From Rs1 sp029027825 (GTDB lineage Bacteria > Pseudomonadota > Gammaproteobacteria > Pseudomonadales > Balneatricaceae), in the NCBI GenBank assembly GCA_029027825.1, contig CP093399.1:3596001-3660000 (forward strand): 64,000 nucleotides of DNA, in the 5' to 3' direction. Shown here piece after piece: positions 35,987-45,336 of this stretch. A model generated the notes under the pieces. The model did no database searches and was not told the origin of the DNA. It saw nothing but the letters and a program-made list of their open reading frames with translations. A program made the translations under genes and the position numbers. Position 1 is the first letter of the stretch. Each line of letters opens with the position of its first letter.

Positions 35987-36553
35987 TTACAAAGTTATTT
36001 GCCGGCAGTGGTCACTCAATTCAACCTGTAAAAAATCTGCTAGCTTTTTGGCATCTGCTGTAAGTTGCGGCAAGTTATTGTGATTAATAATGTTTATCCT
36101 ACGGCCACTTTTGGTTAACATATTTAACTCGAAGCAATTGTAATTTAACGCCTGCTTACGAAGCACAACCTTGTTGTTAATCTGCAGGGATACAATACGT
36201 GCCAGCTTGACATTCCTATCGCTAGAATTTTCAAACTGACCAGTGCTTTTATCAAAGCTGGCATTTTTCAAAAACGGCTGAATCAATGAAATCCCGAACG
36301 TGCCGATGGCAATCCCAAAACCACCGAGAAAAATAGCTAAATCAAGCTTGGCTGATTCATAGTAAACATAACTGGCAAGACTTATTAAAAACAGCCCTAC
36401 CACAATATAGACGACACAAAATAACATCGCACTGATAGTGGGTTTCAGATAAGCTTTATGCTCTTTAATGATTAAGGTATGCGATAAAAATTTTGGCCCA
36501 TCTTTAATCAAATTTTTCTGAAAATCTATATCGAAGCTGCCAGCCTCATTCAT
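35987..36553 (-). CDS. Uncharacterised two-helix membrane protein
   Basis: A 188-residue protein I do not recognise. Two hydrophobic helices (about 45-68 and 74-97) form a hairpin, followed by a ~90-residue soluble C-terminal domain with repeated beta-strand-like segments (GQFENSSDRNVKLARIVSLQ, NCFELNMLTKSGRRINI). The layout resembles PH-like membrane proteins of the YdbS/DUF304 sort, but I see no diagnostic motif. Transcribed alone, with a strong terminator just upstream belonging to the neighbouring symporter gene. Confidence 0.6.
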   Translation of the reverse strand: MNEAGSFDIDFQKNLIKDGPKFLSHTLIIKEHKAYLKPTISAMLFCVVYIVVGLFLISLASYVYYESAKLDLAIFLGGFGIAIGTFGISLIQPFLKNASFDKSTGQFENSSDRNVKLARIVSLQINNKVVLRKQALNYNCFELNMLTKSGRRINIINHNNLPQLTADAKKLADFLQVELSDHCRQITL

Positions 36554-36594
36554 CAGTATTCCTCAACTTGTCAATAACACACTAATTGTAGACT

Positions 36595-36619
36595 AAAAAA
36601 CCCGCCTGAGCGGGTTTTG
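36595..36619 (-). terminator. Rho-independent terminator of the first AGCS gene
   Basis: On the minus strand, AAACCCGC-TCAG-GCGGGTTT followed by TTTAG, about 20 nt past the stop at 36639. Canonical stem and T-run. Confidence 0.9.
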
Positions 36620-36638
36620 TCTAAACAGAATCAACTAT

Positions 36639-38186
36639 TTAATCGAACCGTTTAATTTCACCAGAATAGACCCTAGCTATAAAAGAAGCTAACTCTTGCT
36701 TCACTACCGGCATTAAGAAGTACAAGCCTATAATATTGAAGATAGACATAGCAAATATAGCCGCATCGGAGAAATCAATAACCGCACCAAACTGAATAGT
36801 GGCACCGACAATCACAAAGAAACAGAAAATTACTTTAAAAATAAGCTCAACAGTAGATCCTTCACCAAACAGGTAAGTCCAAGCTTTTAGCCCGTAGTAA
36901 GACCAAGAAATCATGGTTGAGAAAGCAAACATGATGACCGCTAGCGCCAGCAGGTATTTGAATATCTCTGCTGTTTCAGTGAATGAAGCCGCTGTTAAAG
37001 TAACCCCAGTTAAACCCGCACCGTCGAAAGGAGCAGAGTTCAGACCAGCGATAGTAATCACTAGTGCGGTCATAGTACAAATCACTACGGTATCGATAAA
37101 CGGCTCAAGTAATGAGACCAAACCTTCGGTGACCGGCTCTTTAGTTTTAACAGCTGAGTGAGCGATTGCCGCTGAACCGACGCCCGCCTCGTTGGAGAAA
37201 GTCGCACGTTTCAAACCTTGAATCAATGCACCGATAAAGCCACCAACCACGCCAGCACCAGTAAAGGCCCCGTCGAATATCGCGCTAAATGCAGCACCTA
37301 TTTGATCGAAGTTCGCCACGATGACCACTAAGGCCATACCGACATACAACAGCGCCATCCACGGTACAATTTTTTCGGTCACAGATGCAATTGATGGCAT
37401 ACCGCCAACGATCACCGAGAACACTAGCGCCGCCAGCACTACACCGGTAATAACGCCGTACTCACTAGGCACATCAAACGCGTAGGTCAACATCGCGTGC
37501 GCTTGGTTAGCCTGAAACATATTACCGCCACCAAAGGAGCCTAATATACACATCAAGGCAAAACCAACTGCCAGTACTTTACCTAATCCGCCCAAACCTT
37601 TTTCTGCAAAGCCTTGGCTTAAATAATACATTGGACCACCGGAGACCACACCTGATGGAAGGATAGTTCTGTATTTAACACCTAAGGTACACTCGCAAAA
37701 TTTAGATGCCATACCTAGCAGACCACAAAGTATCATCCAGAAAGTTGCACCAGGCCCACCAATCGCCAAAGCGGCACCGACACCTGCGATATTACCGAGA
37801 CCCACAGTTCCCGACAGTGCGGTTGTCAAAGCTTGAAAATGTGATACCTCTCCTTCATCCTTGGAGTTAGGGTCCGTGTACTTGCCCTTCACTATATCTA
37901 TCGACAATCCGACACGAGTAAACTGCACGAAACCGAAGTAGACGGTAAATATTGTCGCTGCCAATAACAACCAGGCGACGATGATTGGAAAGTTAGCATC
38001 GCCAATCGGGACACTCTTAAATATTAAACTGACAAACCAGCCTGTATAGTCATTAAAGAAGCCATCAACTGCACTACTCAGTGATGCCACCATCCCACTA
38101 AAACCAGATCCCTCTGCCGCAAACGTATTAGCACTAAAAGCTAACATCATTAGCGCCAATAACTGTTGAGTTTTTTTCATATCCAT
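36639..38186 (-). CDS. Alanine/glycine:cation symporter family (AGCS) protein
   Basis: Secondary transporter of 515 residues that co-transports alanine or glycine with Na+ (or H+). About 10-12 membrane helices after an N-terminal hydrophobic leader (MLAFSANTFAAEG). The AGCS signature region is clear: ALSGTVGLGNIAGVGAALAI, FWMILCGLLGMASKFCECTL, and GLKRATFSNEAGVGSAAIAH. Highly similar to its neighbour at 38417. Monocistronic with its own terminator. The sodium dependence fits a marine lifestyle (inference). Confidence 0.93.
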   Translation of the reverse strand: MDMKKTQQLLALMMLAFSANTFAAEGSGFSGMVASLSSAVDGFFNDYTGWFVSLIFKSVPIGDANFPIIVAWLLLAATIFTVYFGFVQFTRVGLSIDIVKGKYTDPNSKDEGEVSHFQALTTALSGTVGLGNIAGVGAALAIGGPGATFWMILCGLLGMASKFCECTLGVKYRTILPSGVVSGGPMYYLSQGFAEKGLGGLGKVLAVGFALMCILGSFGGGNMFQANQAHAMLTYAFDVPSEYGVITGVVLAALVFSVIVGGMPSIASVTEKIVPWMALLYVGMALVVIVANFDQIGAAFSAIFDGAFTGAGVVGGFIGALIQGLKRATFSNEAGVGSAAIAHSAVKTKEPVTEGLVSLLEPFIDTVVICTMTALVITIAGLNSAPFDGAGLTGVTLTAASFTETAEIFKYLLALAVIMFAFSTMISWSYYGLKAWTYLFGEGSTVELIFKVIFCFFVIVGATIQFGAVIDFSDAAIFAMSIFNIIGLYFLMPVVKQELASFIARVYSGEIKRFD

Positions 38187-38370
38187 TCCACCATTATTAT
38201 TTTGTTACTTTTAAGGTTTTTACATCATTTAATGAATACAAACTAAATGATTGATTCATCATATATTAGTGTTCAATAAAATGTCTATTTTTTATTCATT
38301 CCGGATTAATCTAAGCTAAAAAAACTATCTCTTTCGCCGCTTTTTGCGACACTAAAAACTGGTTGGTAAA

Positions 38371-38392
38371 AATAAGCCCGCTTTCGCGGGCT
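38371..38392 (-). terminator. Rho-independent terminator of the second AGCS gene
   Basis: On the minus strand, AGCCCGC-GAAA-GCGGGCT followed by TATTTTTA, 25 nt past the stop at 38417. The GAAA tetraloop is typical. Confidence 0.88.
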
Positions 38393-38416
38393 CTGTCTAC
38401 AAATTCAGCTCAGCTT

Positions 38417-39964
38417 TCAATCAAATTTTTTCACTTCACCTGAATCAACTTTGGCAATAAATAACTTCAGCTCTCGCTTGACGATTGGCATCAGTAGATA
38501 CAGACCAACAATATTAAAAATTGACATCGCAAAGATTGCCGCGTCAGAGAAATCGATCACAGCACCAAACTGAATAGTGGCACCGACCACTACGAAAACA
38601 CAGAAAATAACTTTAAATAAGATTTCAGTGCCTTTACTTTCACCGAACAAATAAGTCCAGGCTTTAAGCCCATAGTAAGACCAAGAAATCATTGTCGAAA
38701 AGGCAAACAAGATAACGGCTATAGCTAACGCATATTTAAATATTTCTGAGGTTGCAGTAAATGAAGCCGCTGTTAAGGTTACCCCAGTTAAACCAGCGCC
38801 GTCGAACGGTGCAGTATTTAGACCGGCAATCGTAATCACCAATGCGGTCATAGTACAGATAATAACGGTATCGATAAAAGGCTCGAGAAGCGAAACTAAA
38901 CCTTCGGTAACCGGTTCCTTAGTTTTTACCGCTGAGTGAGCGATAGCTGCTGAACCTATCCCGGCCTCGTTGGAAAAAGTTGCACGTTTCAAACCTTGGA
39001 TCAAAGCTCCTATAAAGCCACCAGCCACCCCTGCACCAGTGAAAGCACCGTCGATAATAGCGCTAAAAGCAGGCCCCACTTGCTCGAAATTGGCTCCAAT
39101 CACCACCACCGACATACCCACATAGATCACTGCCATCCAGGGAACTACTTTTTCAGTCACGGAGGCGATAGATGGCATGCCGCCAATGATCACAGAAAAA
39201 ACTAGCGTAGCGAGCACTAAACCAGTAATTAAGCCATATTCAGCCGGAACATCAAATGCATAGGTAAGCATTGAGTGGGCTTGGTTAGCTTGAAACATGT
39301 TGCCGCCACCAAAAGAGCCCAAGATACACATCAAGGCAAAACCAACCGCTAGTACTTTACCTAATCCAGCGAGGCCAATTTCTGCCAAACCATCGCGTAA
39401 ATAGTACATCGGCCCACCAGAAACGGCACCCGATGGTCGAATAGTTCGATATTTGACACCGAGCGTACACTCACAGAATTTTGAAGCCATCCCCAGTAGA
39501 CCACAGAGAATCATCCAGAAAGTAGCGCCGGGACCACCAATTGCCAAAGCAACTCCCACACCCGCTATATTACCTAGACCGACGGTACCGGAAAGCGCCG
39601 TGGCTAAAGCTTGAAAATGCGACACTTCACCTTCGTCTTTACTGTCTGGATCGGTATATTTACCGCGCACTATATCAATGGCTAACCTAGCTCTGCGAAT
39701 TTGCACGAAGCCAAAATACAAGGTGAAAATAATGGCGGCAAGTAGTAGCCATCCCACGATTAATGGAAATTTTGTACCTGCCACTGGATAACTGAAGAAC
39801 ACAACTTCAACAAAACCATACAAGTAATTGGAAAAGAAGTTGTCTACCTCGGTACTAATTTGACCAATTACACCGGCAAAACCACCGGCACCTGTTTCAG
39901 CGGCAATAGCATTGCTAGTTAATGTTAGCATCAGCATCGATAGTAAAAGTTGTATTTTTCTCAT
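38417..39964 (-). CDS. Alanine/glycine:cation symporter family (AGCS) protein, paralogue
   Basis: A 515-residue paralogue of the gene at 36639, same length and collinear throughout. Identical signature blocks (ALSGTVGLGNIAGVGVALAI, KRATFSNEAGIGSAAIAH). Divergence is concentrated in the N-terminal ~60 residues and the C-terminus. The pair is a recent tandem duplication in which each copy has its own terminator and upstream region, so they may be expressed under different conditions. I looked for a glycine riboswitch upstream and saw none. Confidence 0.93.
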   Translation of the reverse strand: MRKIQLLLSMLMLTLTSNAIAAETGAGGFAGVIGQISTEVDNFFSNYLYGFVEVVFFSYPVAGTKFPLIVGWLLLAAIIFTLYFGFVQIRRARLAIDIVRGKYTDPDSKDEGEVSHFQALATALSGTVGLGNIAGVGVALAIGGPGATFWMILCGLLGMASKFCECTLGVKYRTIRPSGAVSGGPMYYLRDGLAEIGLAGLGKVLAVGFALMCILGSFGGGNMFQANQAHSMLTYAFDVPAEYGLITGLVLATLVFSVIIGGMPSIASVTEKVVPWMAVIYVGMSVVVIGANFEQVGPAFSAIIDGAFTGAGVAGGFIGALIQGLKRATFSNEAGIGSAAIAHSAVKTKEPVTEGLVSLLEPFIDTVIICTMTALVITIAGLNTAPFDGAGLTGVTLTAASFTATSEIFKYALAIAVILFAFSTMISWSYYGLKAWTYLFGESKGTEILFKVIFCVFVVVGATIQFGAVIDFSDAAIFAMSIFNIVGLYLLMPIVKRELKLFIAKVDSGEVKKFD

Positions 39965-40380
39965 GTTTTTTCCAAAGTTTATTAAATCTTGATTCCGTAT
40001 TTTAATACCGGTAAAGAAGCGCTATCGATAAGCATTTTTTCAGACGGCTATGCGCGGCACAATCAACTGCTTAGTTATGCAATTAAACACTTATTTAAGG
40101 TCGCTTCTAAATTTTCTCTGTAAAAATTCGTAGGCATAATAAATAGCTGAACAACTGATGTCTAGGACTTATTAACTTAGGCCAAACTTCATGAAATTAG
40201 CCTGCCTTACTAAAAATAGCCAGTAAAAACGCCTGACAAACAACCCTAAAAAACAGTCGACTAATAGGTCTATTATTGCTAACGCAATTGTGATTTCAAC
40301 GAAACAAGACTGCGACTAAGAACAGTAAAATACCGACAAAAAAATCTATCAGAAAATATGCGTACACTTAAGACACAATG

Positions 40381-40426
40381 CTTGATCCTATACGGAGCTT
40401 TCTAGGCCTTTAGAGAAAGGATCAAG
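40381..40426. other. Long imperfect hairpin
   Basis: Outer arms CTTGATCC (40381-40388) and GGATCAAG (40419-40426) with an inner CTTTCT / AGAAAG pairing. It is followed by an A-run on the plus strand, so it is not an intrinsic terminator on either strand. Confidence 0.4.
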
Positions 40427-40507
40427 AAAAAAAGGGAAAGGAGAAGAAGCTTAAGCTTTACTGCTAACAGCAGTTGCCATAGACAAAAGAGGTGCGTTGA
40501 TGGAATA

Positions 40508-40534
40508 TTAGCCAAGCGATCAACGCTTGGCTAA
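40508..40534 (-). terminator. Hairpin downstream of glyA
   Basis: Perfect 11-bp stem TTAGCCAAGCG / CGCTTGGCTAA with a 5-nt loop, about 75 nt past the glyA stop. The T-tract is poor, so termination efficiency is uncertain. Confidence 0.5.
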
Positions 40535-40609
40535 TGCTGAATCTATGACGTCACTGTAGTACTTAGCTTATATTAGCCTACTCTGCAGCCACCGATTCAG
40601 CTAAATACC

Positions 40610-41863
40610 TTATTTATAGACTGGCAAGCGGGTGCAAACTTCAATGACTTGCTGTTTAACTCTGGCAATCACTGACTCATCGCCCATGTTGTCTAATACA
40701 TCACAGACCCAATGTGTTAACTGAGCAGCTTCCTCTGCTTTAAATCCACGGCGAGTAATTGCAGGCGAGCCAATGCGCAAACCAGAGGTCACGAAAGGAG
40801 AGCGAGGATCATTGGGCACAGAGTTTTTGTTGACGGTAATATTGGCGCGACCCAAGGCTGCATCCGCTTCTTTACCTGAATAATCTTTGCCGATCAAATC
40901 GACGAGGAACAAGTGATTTTCCGTGCCGCCAGAGACGATGTTAATGCCGCGTTCGATGAACACTTTCGCCATCATTTTCGCGTTGATGACCACTTGTTTT
41001 TGGTAGCTGATGTATTCAGGTTCCATCGCCTCTTTAAAGCACACCGCCTTGGCCGCGATAATGTGCATTAAAGGCCCACCTTGTGATTCGGGGAAAACCG
41101 CAAAATTAAGTTTTTTCTGTAACTCTTCACTGGCATTCGCCAGAATCAAGCCCCCTCTTGGCCCCCCAAGTGTCTTGTGGGTTGTGGTGGTAATAACGTC
41201 GGCGAAAGGTACTGGTGTTGGATATACCCCTGCCGCGACTAAACCTGCCACATGCGCCATGTCAACAAACAGATAGGCATCGACTTTATCAGCGATTTCT
41301 CTAAAACGTGCCCAGTCAACTATTTGCGAGTAAGCGGAGAAGCCCGCAACGATCATTTTTGGCTTATGCTCAATCGCCAAACGCTCTACTTCCGCGTAAT
41401 CTATTTCGCCTGTTTCTGGATGTAAACCATATTGAATAGCATTGTAAATGCGCCCAGAAAAAGACACGGTAGCGCCGTGGGTTAAGTGACCACCGTGTGC
41501 AAGACTCATTCCTAAAATAGTATCACCGGGCTTGCACAACGCCATATAAACCGCAGCGTTAGCCTGAGATCCTGAATGCGGCTGTACATTGGCATAGTTG
41601 ACATTGAATAATTTTTTAGCGCGATCTATCGCCAACTGCTCGACAATATCAACATATTCACAGCCACCATAGTAGCGCTTTGCCGGATAACCTTCGGCAT
41701 ATTTGTTAGTCAGAACAGAACCTTGAGCCTGCATAACACGTGGGCTAGTATAGTTTTCAGACGCAATCAGTTCAATGTGCTCTTCCTGACGCTGCTCTTC
41801 AGATTGCATGGCGGCCCATAAATCTTGATCGTAACTTTCAATTGACAAATCTATTCTAAACAT
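40610..41863 (-). CDS. glyA: Serine hydroxymethyltransferase
   Basis: PLP enzyme that interconverts serine and glycine while charging tetrahydrofolate with one-carbon units. 417 residues. Seen: ELIASENYTSPRVMQAQGS, YAEGYPAKRYYGGCEYVD, DMAHVAGLVA, and the PLP-lysine motif TTTHKTLGGPRGG. The start at 41863 (MFRIDLSI) follows GGGGAT; a TTG four codons upstream is in frame but unlikely. It lies near two AGCS glycine/alanine symporters, which is suggestive metabolically but the units are separate. Confidence 0.97.
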   Translation of the reverse strand: MFRIDLSIESYDQDLWAAMQSEEQRQEEHIELIASENYTSPRVMQAQGSVLTNKYAEGYPAKRYYGGCEYVDIVEQLAIDRAKKLFNVNYANVQPHSGSQANAAVYMALCKPGDTILGMSLAHGGHLTHGATVSFSGRIYNAIQYGLHPETGEIDYAEVERLAIEHKPKMIVAGFSAYSQIVDWARFREIADKVDAYLFVDMAHVAGLVAAGVYPTPVPFADVITTTTHKTLGGPRGGLILANASEELQKKLNFAVFPESQGGPLMHIIAAKAVCFKEAMEPEYISYQKQVVINAKMMAKVFIERGINIVSGGTENHLFLVDLIGKDYSGKEADAALGRANITVNKNSVPNDPRSPFVTSGLRIGSPAITRRGFKAEEAAQLTHWVCDVLDNMGDESVIARVKQQVIEVCTRLPVYK

Positions 41864-42203
41864 ACTAATCCCCAAGAAAAATTTGAACTCACGGCGCTAT
41901 TGATAAGAGCTTAAACAAGCTGAATGTGAAGTACCAAAAGTTTGGAGTTCAATCACAATGCAGGCCATTATACTCAGTTGCCTTAGCTAGATAACACTGT
42001 TCTCGACAGAATAAGGCTCTTTTTGATAGATTTTAAACATTATTTTATCAGCCGCGCCGATGCCGTCTGCACTGATTTCATTATTGTGCTCAACAACAAA
42101 CAAACCTTGAATTGATTGTCTCTCTCTTGTACTTGGGCTAGAATAGCCGCCTCTAATTCTCTTTGCGGCACACACCTGCTGTCGCGACAACACTGGAACC
42201 CTT

Positions 42204-42578
42204 ATGATCGTTATTCGCTGGCTACTGGGCCGAATCATCCTCACCCTTGACTTCCTTACTTCACCTAAAGGCCTTAGTAGAAATTCTGACGAGCAACAAA
42301 ACGTTGATTGCGCAACGAGCAAACTATCTTTGTATCAGTTTGCCGCCTGTCCATTTTGCGTTAAAGTACGACGCTCGATGAAGCGATTGTCACTAGATAT
42401 AGAATTGCGAGACGCTAAAAAAAATCAGCAGTTTCGCAGTGAGTTAGAGCAGCAGGGAGGACGAATTAAAACCCCTTGCCTACGGATCGAAAACACGGAC
42501 GGAGACATCACTTGGATGTACGAATCCAACGATATTATCAAGTACTTGGAACAGCGCTTTACCCCGAAAGCAGTTTAG
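42204..42578 (+). CDS. Membrane-anchored glutaredoxin-like protein
   Basis: A 124-residue protein with an N-terminal hydrophobic segment (IRWLLGRIILTLDFLTSP) followed by a thioredoxin-fold glutaredoxin/GST-N domain with a CPFC active site in LYQFAACPFCVKVRRSMKRL. The later IKTPCLRIE supplies the cis-proline-type loop. This family is common in marine gammaproteobacteria; the physiological partner is not known. An overlapping opposite-strand frame (41987-42322) has no homology-like features. The 340 nt upstream hold the glyA promoter region. Confidence 0.82.
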   Translation: MIVIRWLLGRIILTLDFLTSPKGLSRNSDEQQNVDCATSKLSLYQFAACPFCVKVRRSMKRLSLDIELRDAKKNQQFRSELEQQGGRIKTPCLRIENTDGDITWMYESNDIIKYLEQRFTPKAV

Positions 42579-42597
42579 CACCCACTTTAAACAATAT

Positions 42598-42758
42598 CCT
42601 GAATCAGTGACTTCACTGCAGCACATAGCGCAAGCTCTTGATTCAACAGCGGTTAGAAAAATGCCCACTGAACCTACGGGTGCAGCTAAGATTTTTCAAT
42701 TCCACTGTAGAACCAATATCTTACACTCTGTATCCACTGGGAAGTCACGGATTCATGA
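42598..42758 (-). repeat. Family A element, copy A3
   Basis: A 161-bp element in the orientation opposite to A1, ends CCTGAATCAGTGACTTC and (right) GAAGTCACGGATTCATG. Flanked by AATAT on both sides (42593-42597 and 42759-42763), an exact 5-bp duplication. It ends 18 nt before the ettA start, so the ettA ribosome-binding site adjoins it. Confidence 0.85.
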
Positions 42759-42776
42759 ATATCTAAGGCAAACATC

Positions 42777-44435
42777 ATGGCGCAATACGTTTTTAGCATG
42801 AATAGAGTGGGCAAAATTGTCCCCCCTAAGCGACAAATATTAAAAGATATTTCACTCTCATTTTTCCCCGGCGCTAAGATTGGCGTACTAGGCTTAAACG
42901 GATCAGGCAAATCTACTTTACTGCGCATCATGGCCGGCCTTGATACTGACATCATTGGTGAAGCACAGCCAATGCCCGGTATTAAAGTAGGTTACTTACC
43001 GCAAGAGCCACAGTTAGACGAAAGCAAAACCGTGCGCGATATCATTGAAGAGTCGGTCGCCGACGTCAAAGAGGCACTTTCAGGTCTGGATGCGGTGTAT
43101 GCAGCCTACGCTGAACCGGATGCCGATTTTGACGAACTCGCCAAAAAACAGGCGCACTTCGAAAATTTGATCGAAGCTAAAGACGGCCACAATTTAGAGA
43201 TCATGCTAGAGCGTGCAGCAGATGCCATGCGTCTACCGCCATGGGATGCTGAAGTTAAACACTTATCCGGCGGCGAGCGACGCCGGGTCGCACTTTGCCG
43301 GCTGCTTTTAGATAAGCCAGACATGCTGTTACTAGACGAGCCAACCAACCATTTAGATGCTGAATCTATTGCTTGGATCGAACGCTTCTTACAAGAGTAC
43401 GCAGGTACAGTAGTCGCGATCACCCACGATCGATACTTCCTCGACAATGCCGCCGGTTGGATATTGGAATTAGACCGAGGCCAAGGTATTCCCTATGAGG
43501 GCAATTACTCAGCCTGGTTAGAGCAAAAAGATCAGCGTTTAGCCCAGGAAGCCAAATCGGAAGCCGCCCATAATAAGGCAGTCGCCTCTGAGTTAGAATG
43601 GGTGAGACAAGGCCAAAAAGGACGTCAGGCAAAGTCTAAAGCGCGCTTGCGTCAATTTGAGGAAATGAATTCCAAAGAGTTCCAAAAACGCAATGAAACT
43701 CAAGACCTCTACATTCCACCTGGGCCTAGACTAGGCGATCAAGTTATCGAGATCCGCGATGCCTGCAAAGCATTCGGTGACAAAATATTGTTTGAAAACT
43801 TAAATATCACCATTCCGCCCGGCGCTATTGTCGGCATCATCGGCGGCAACGGTGCGGGTAAGTCTACCTTATTTAAAACAATTGTCGGTGAGGAAAAGCT
43901 CGACAGCGGTGAGATCGTACTAGGCGATTCAGTCAAACTCTCCTACGTCGACCAAAATCGTCAGTTAAATGACGACAGAACGGTCTGGGAAGAACTCTCA
44001 GATGGTCAAGATACTATCACTATTGGCAATTACACCACTCCTTCTAGAGCTTACTGTGGTCGCTTTAACTTTAAAGGTTCTGACCAGCAAAAGAGAGTCG
44101 GCGATCTGTCTGGCGGTGAGCGAAACCGGCTGCACTTGGCCAAGCTGATCAAAAGCGGTGGCAATGTGCTATTACTGGATGAGCCTACCAACGATTTAGA
44201 CATTGAGACTCTCAGAGCTTTAGAAGAAGCGCTGCTGGCTTTCCCAGGATGTGCGGTAGTCATATCACACGATCGCTGGTTCCTCGATCGTATTTGTACC
44301 CATATGATCGCTTTTGAAGGTGAGTCTAAGGTTAATTTCTTTACCGGCAACTATACCGAATACGCTGAAGACTTTAAAAAGCGTTTTGGTAAAGACCACC
44401 AGCCTAAGCGTATTAAATACAAACGCATCGGCTAA
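42777..44435 (+). CDS. ettA: Energy-dependent translational throttle protein EttA (ABC-F)
   Basis: Ribosome-associated ABC-F ATPase that binds the E site and gates elongation according to energy status. 552 residues, two soluble ABC domains. Walker A GLNGSGKS and GGNGAGKS; signatures LSGGERRRVALCR and LSGGERNRLHLAK; Walker B LLLDEPTNHLD and LLLDEPTNDLD; the arm insertion and the linker with KGRQAKSKARLRQFEEM are present. AAGG precedes the ATG. Followed by a strong hairpin. Confidence 0.97.
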   Translation: MAQYVFSMNRVGKIVPPKRQILKDISLSFFPGAKIGVLGLNGSGKSTLLRIMAGLDTDIIGEAQPMPGIKVGYLPQEPQLDESKTVRDIIEESVADVKEALSGLDAVYAAYAEPDADFDELAKKQAHFENLIEAKDGHNLEIMLERAADAMRLPPWDAEVKHLSGGERRRVALCRLLLDKPDMLLLDEPTNHLDAESIAWIERFLQEYAGTVVAITHDRYFLDNAAGWILELDRGQGIPYEGNYSAWLEQKDQRLAQEAKSEAAHNKAVASELEWVRQGQKGRQAKSKARLRQFEEMNSKEFQKRNETQDLYIPPGPRLGDQVIEIRDACKAFGDKILFENLNITIPPGAIVGIIGGNGAGKSTLFKTIVGEEKLDSGEIVLGDSVKLSYVDQNRQLNDDRTVWEELSDGQDTITIGNYTTPSRAYCGRFNFKGSDQQKRVGDLSGGERNRLHLAKLIKSGGNVLLLDEPTNDLDIETLRALEEALLAFPGCAVVISHDRWFLDRICTHMIAFEGESKVNFFTGNYTEYAEDFKKRFGKDHQPKRIKYKRIG

Positions 44436-44484
44436 AAACTTCAACAGTCTAAGGCTGACAATTACTGTAGCGCCTTAGCTTCAG

Positions 44485-44518
44485 CTTAGCAGCACTTGAT
44501 CATACAAGTGTTGCTAAG
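44485..44518 (+). terminator. Hairpin downstream of ettA
   Basis: 14-bp stem CTTAGCAGCACTTG / CAAGTGTTGCTAAG with one G-T pair and a 6-nt loop, 50 nt past the ettA stop. No T-run follows; its right arm merges with repeat D3. Confidence 0.55.
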
Positions 44519-44533
44519 GGAATCTCTGAACAA
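44514..44533 (+). repeat. Repeat D3, left arm of a 20-bp inverted pair
   Basis: CTAAGGGAATCTCTGAACAA, present as its exact reverse complement at 49663-49682. The two arms bracket 5.1 kb containing the PilZ gene and the YnbA/YnbC-type operon. Confidence 0.7.
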
Positions 44534-44677
44534 AATTACAATTCAAGCAATAGATGATATAGTTAGTATCCATCGATACTGATTCAAACTGAGAGCCAAT
44601 GTTAGCGGTACTTATCGCAAGTCTTTGGATTGCTCTGTCTTACCCCTATTGGTGGCTAAACAGTCGTTAATTAACAT

Positions 44678-44744
44678 CCGAATCAGTGACTTCTATACGA
44701 AGCTTAGCATAAGCTCGGCATCCACTTTGAAGCCGCAGATTCAG
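44678..44744. repeat. Short family A derivative (A4)
   Basis: A 67-bp palindromic remnant with ends CCGAATCAGTGACTTC and GAAGCCGCAGATTCAG; the element interior has been lost. It lies just upstream of the PilZ gene and may form a hairpin in its leader. Confidence 0.6.
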
Positions 44745-44817
44745 CAATATGTTTTTCATAATCAATGAAAATGCTAGCCTGAACAATTCTTCGGCGACTA
44801 TTTTCAAGGAGCGTATT

Positions 44818-45201
44818 TTGAAGAAGACAGCAACAGACGCAGATCGCCGCCATTTCTCTAGAATTGAATTTGATGGCCATTGCACCATCAATTTTAATCG
44901 TCAAATTTATCAGGCACAGCTAGTTGATCTATGCTTAACGGGTGCATTAGTACAGGCTACCCAAGCCATTGATATAACCATGGGGCAAAATGCCAGCGTC
45001 TCCATTGAGTTGCTAGGCGCCAACACAAAAATTGACATACTGGCGGTGTTAGTCAAGCGCGATTCAGATTTACTTCATTTTAAATTAGAAAATATCGATT
45101 TAGAAAGCACTGGCCACTTGCGTCGTTTGTTAGAGCTGAATTTAGGAGATGCCAGTTTGATCGAAAGAGAACTACATCAATTAGCTCAGGGCCCTACTTA
45201 A
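44818..45201 (+). CDS. PilZ domain protein, predicted c-di-GMP receptor
   Basis: A 127-residue single-domain protein. The c-di-GMP-binding signature is visible as RRxxR (R10-R15, RRHFSR) and the D/NxSxxG-like DLCLTG about 35 residues later; the Ser is Cys here. The start is TTG at 44818 because AAGGAG lies exactly 6 nt upstream and this puts RRHFSR at the usual N-terminal position; an upstream ATG at 44749 sits beside repeat A4 without an SD. Target process unknown. It may be an effector for the EAL protein at 3551 (inference). Confidence 0.78.
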   Translation: MKKTATDADRRHFSRIEFDGHCTINFNRQIYQAQLVDLCLTGALVQATQAIDITMGQNASVSIELLGANTKIDILAVLVKRDSDLLHFKLENIDLESTGHLRRLLELNLGDASLIERELHQLAQGPT

Positions 45202-45249
45202 GCATTTTTCTGACTGCTTACACGGTACATTATCCACTTTTTCTAAGCA

Positions 45250-45262
45250 GCCTCTGAACAAG
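45250..45262 (+). repeat. Repeat D2, CCTCTGAACAAGT
   Basis: Matches the core of D1 (7169-7181) and the CTCTGAACAA part of D3/D4. Lies in the 135-nt gap between the PilZ gene and the ynbA-like gene. Confidence 0.35.
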
Positions 45263-45336
45263 TCACTCTTTGCTTTATGTTGCTAAAACCGTTCTAATGA
45301 CGGTTTTAGCCGACAGTCAATAATAAGGGGGGACAC

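Larger units (their letters stand above)
39965..40609. other. 645-nt intergenic region between AGCS and glyA
   Basis: Contains the upstream region of the AGCS gene and the downstream region of glyA, with two inverted repeats listed separately. No supportable gene or known riboswitch. A small RNA is possible given the two hairpins, but nothing proves one. Confidence 0.4.

Noticed and set aside
39965..40300. Glycine riboswitch upstream of the AGCS gene
   Set aside because: No tandem aptamer-like conserved segments could be found on the minus strand.
41987..42322. 111-residue minus-strand frame upstream of the glutaredoxin-like gene
   Set aside because: It overlaps the N-terminus of a gene with a clear CPFC domain, has no recognisable domain or good ribosome-binding site, and covers the glyA upstream region.
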